Shown here one piece after another: positions 62,921-64,000 of a stretch of 64,000 nucleotides of DNA. A model generated the notes under the pieces. That model had not been told where the DNA came from, did not search any database, and saw only the letters and a program-made list of their open reading frames with translations. The stretch covers positions 1,796,501 through 1,860,500 of the forward strand of contig JARHVA010002374.1 of NCBI GenBank assembly GCA_037957365.1, given 5' to 3'. The stretch comes from Torreya grandis. Taxonomy: Eukaryota > Streptophyta > Pinopsida > Cupressales > Taxaceae. Both the position numbers and the translations under genes were made by a program. Every line of letters begins with the position of its first letter. Position 1 is the first letter of the stretch.

Positions 62921-64000
62921 GACTTAGACTAATCCCTGATGAGGAGCATTTCATAAGCTTTGGGGATTTCTATGACTTGTATATCTATGAATTGATAGAC
63001 CCTATGATTTGACTCTAATTGCATGTGTACATTGAGTAACTCACTAAATAACTTAACATAAAACTTTTGTAGTTGAACTATGACTTTGTTTGATTTTATA
63101 AGTACCAAACCTAGTTTTTTGTAAACACCCATAGGCATAACAATTTTTGAAGCACCCAAGTCTACTAAACAATTATGCAAGTTATTCCAAAATAGTATAA
63201 CATTTAAAATAAAGGGAGGAACTTAAGTCTTATTTTTTTGAGTGTGCACATTGGTATGGATAGTTTTCTACTTGAGTTGGACTAGTTTTTTAATAAGTGA
63301 CTTCAGTAGAAGATCATGTTATTTAGTGATTTGAGAAAGCTCATGAAGAATGACATTTGATTTAATATTATTCATATCTTTGACTATGTTATATCCAAAT
63401 TTTCCTTAAGGTGGCTAAATTTACACATGGGATTTTAATTCATTAGGCTTTGGAGGTGGAAGATCATTCTTAGCCTTAAGATTAGGGGGATTTGCACCAT
63501 TTTTTAGAGGAGTTTAGTTAGTGAGGGGATATTATTATTGTCAGTTCCTAAGAGCATAATTAATCATGTATAATTATTGAAAAGCATACACCTCACTAGT
63601 TCTCTTTTTTGGCTCATTCTCTTCTTCGCTAGGGAACTCCATGGTTTCTAACACCATGGTTATTTTAGGTAGCCTACCAATGTTGGATGATTCAGGTTGG
63701 TTTGATACTACCTCACACTCTTCCATTTTCCTTTGGAAAATGTCAAAGGCATTGTAAAATTCAATGCAATCAAGCTTTCTATGTTAGGCTATATTATACA
63801 CATGGCACCAATTTTTGAGAGTTATCTCACAAATTTTAATTTCTAAGAGTTTATTGGGAGAGGATTCAGGTTGATTATGGGGATGGTTGTAATTTATATT
63901 TTTCCTCTTGTAAGTGAATTTCCTATTTGAAATCTCAACACTAGAGCTGCCCATTTACCTTTACAAACTAAGGAAGTCATTACTCAATCTCTGTACCATT
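62921..64000 (-). pseudogene. Host gypsy: Gag C-terminus and protease, partial at right edge
   Basis: Protease: H-N-C-L-V-D-L-G-A-S-K-I-V-M-P near 63130-63178 (active-site Asp and Gly kept; D-L-G is found in this group), then L-G-L-V, and A-Y-E-M-L-L-I-R-D near 62935-62960 at the end of an 83-codon open stretch. Upstream, a Cys/His cluster (N-W-C-H-V-Y-N-I-A) near 63800 and F-N-A-F-D-I-F-like sequence fit a Gag C-terminus. The capsid part lies beyond 64000. Confidence 0.8.

Overview
This window reads as intergenic DNA from a seed plant with a large, AT-rich, transposon-dominated genome. I find no intact host gene, tRNA or rRNA. Nearly everything recognisable is a decayed LTR retrotransposon: Ty3/gypsy elements of two kinds, Copia-type LTR elements, gag-only or coding-poor derivatives and one LINE-like insert. 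Most broken codons look like C-to-T/G-to-A changes (Gln or Arg codons turned to stops), as expected of old methylated repeats. Species cannot be named from the sequence.

Layout. 1-2162: gag of a Ty3/gypsy element on the minus strand, running off the left edge, with its leader to about 3.4 kb. 4.2-15.7 kb: a pair of 2.65-kb direct repeats (probable LTRs) around a long decayed minus-strand ORF of unknown family. 15.7-23 kb: leader, decayed gag and an unexplained coding-like extension of a plus-strand gag-only element, then short tandem arrays. 24.1-25.5 kb: a decayed plant mobile domain (PMD) gene, minus strand. 26.6-29.6 kb: a small LTR element with Met-tRNA-type PBS containing a probable solo LTR.

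31.5-64 kb is one multiply nested locus. The host is a minus-strand Ty3/gypsy polyprotein (gag-PR-RNase H-RT-RNase H-IN) starting beyond the right edge and ending at 31,470. Three insertions split its RT domain: (1) a chromovirus at 33,685-39,997 with 5-bp TSD CTAAA; (2) a 358-bp LINE-like insert with a (TA)69 tail and 16-bp TSD at 40,237-40,594; (3) a 21-kb complex at 40,719-61,760 bounded by 3.5-3.7-kb Copia-type LTRs with near-identical 5-bp TSDs (ATGAT/ATAAT). Removing them joins the RT reading into one colinear protein. Inside the 21-kb complex lies a plus-strand Ty3/gypsy gag-pol relic (50-55 kb), flanked by 3.7-kb direct repeats that extend past any simple LTR boundary, and a tRNA-like Pol III-box module is carried in both repeats.

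The genes do not work together in a pathway; each element's proteins (Gag capsid, protease, RT/RNase H, integrase) would once have served its own copying. All are now broken by stops and frameshifts.
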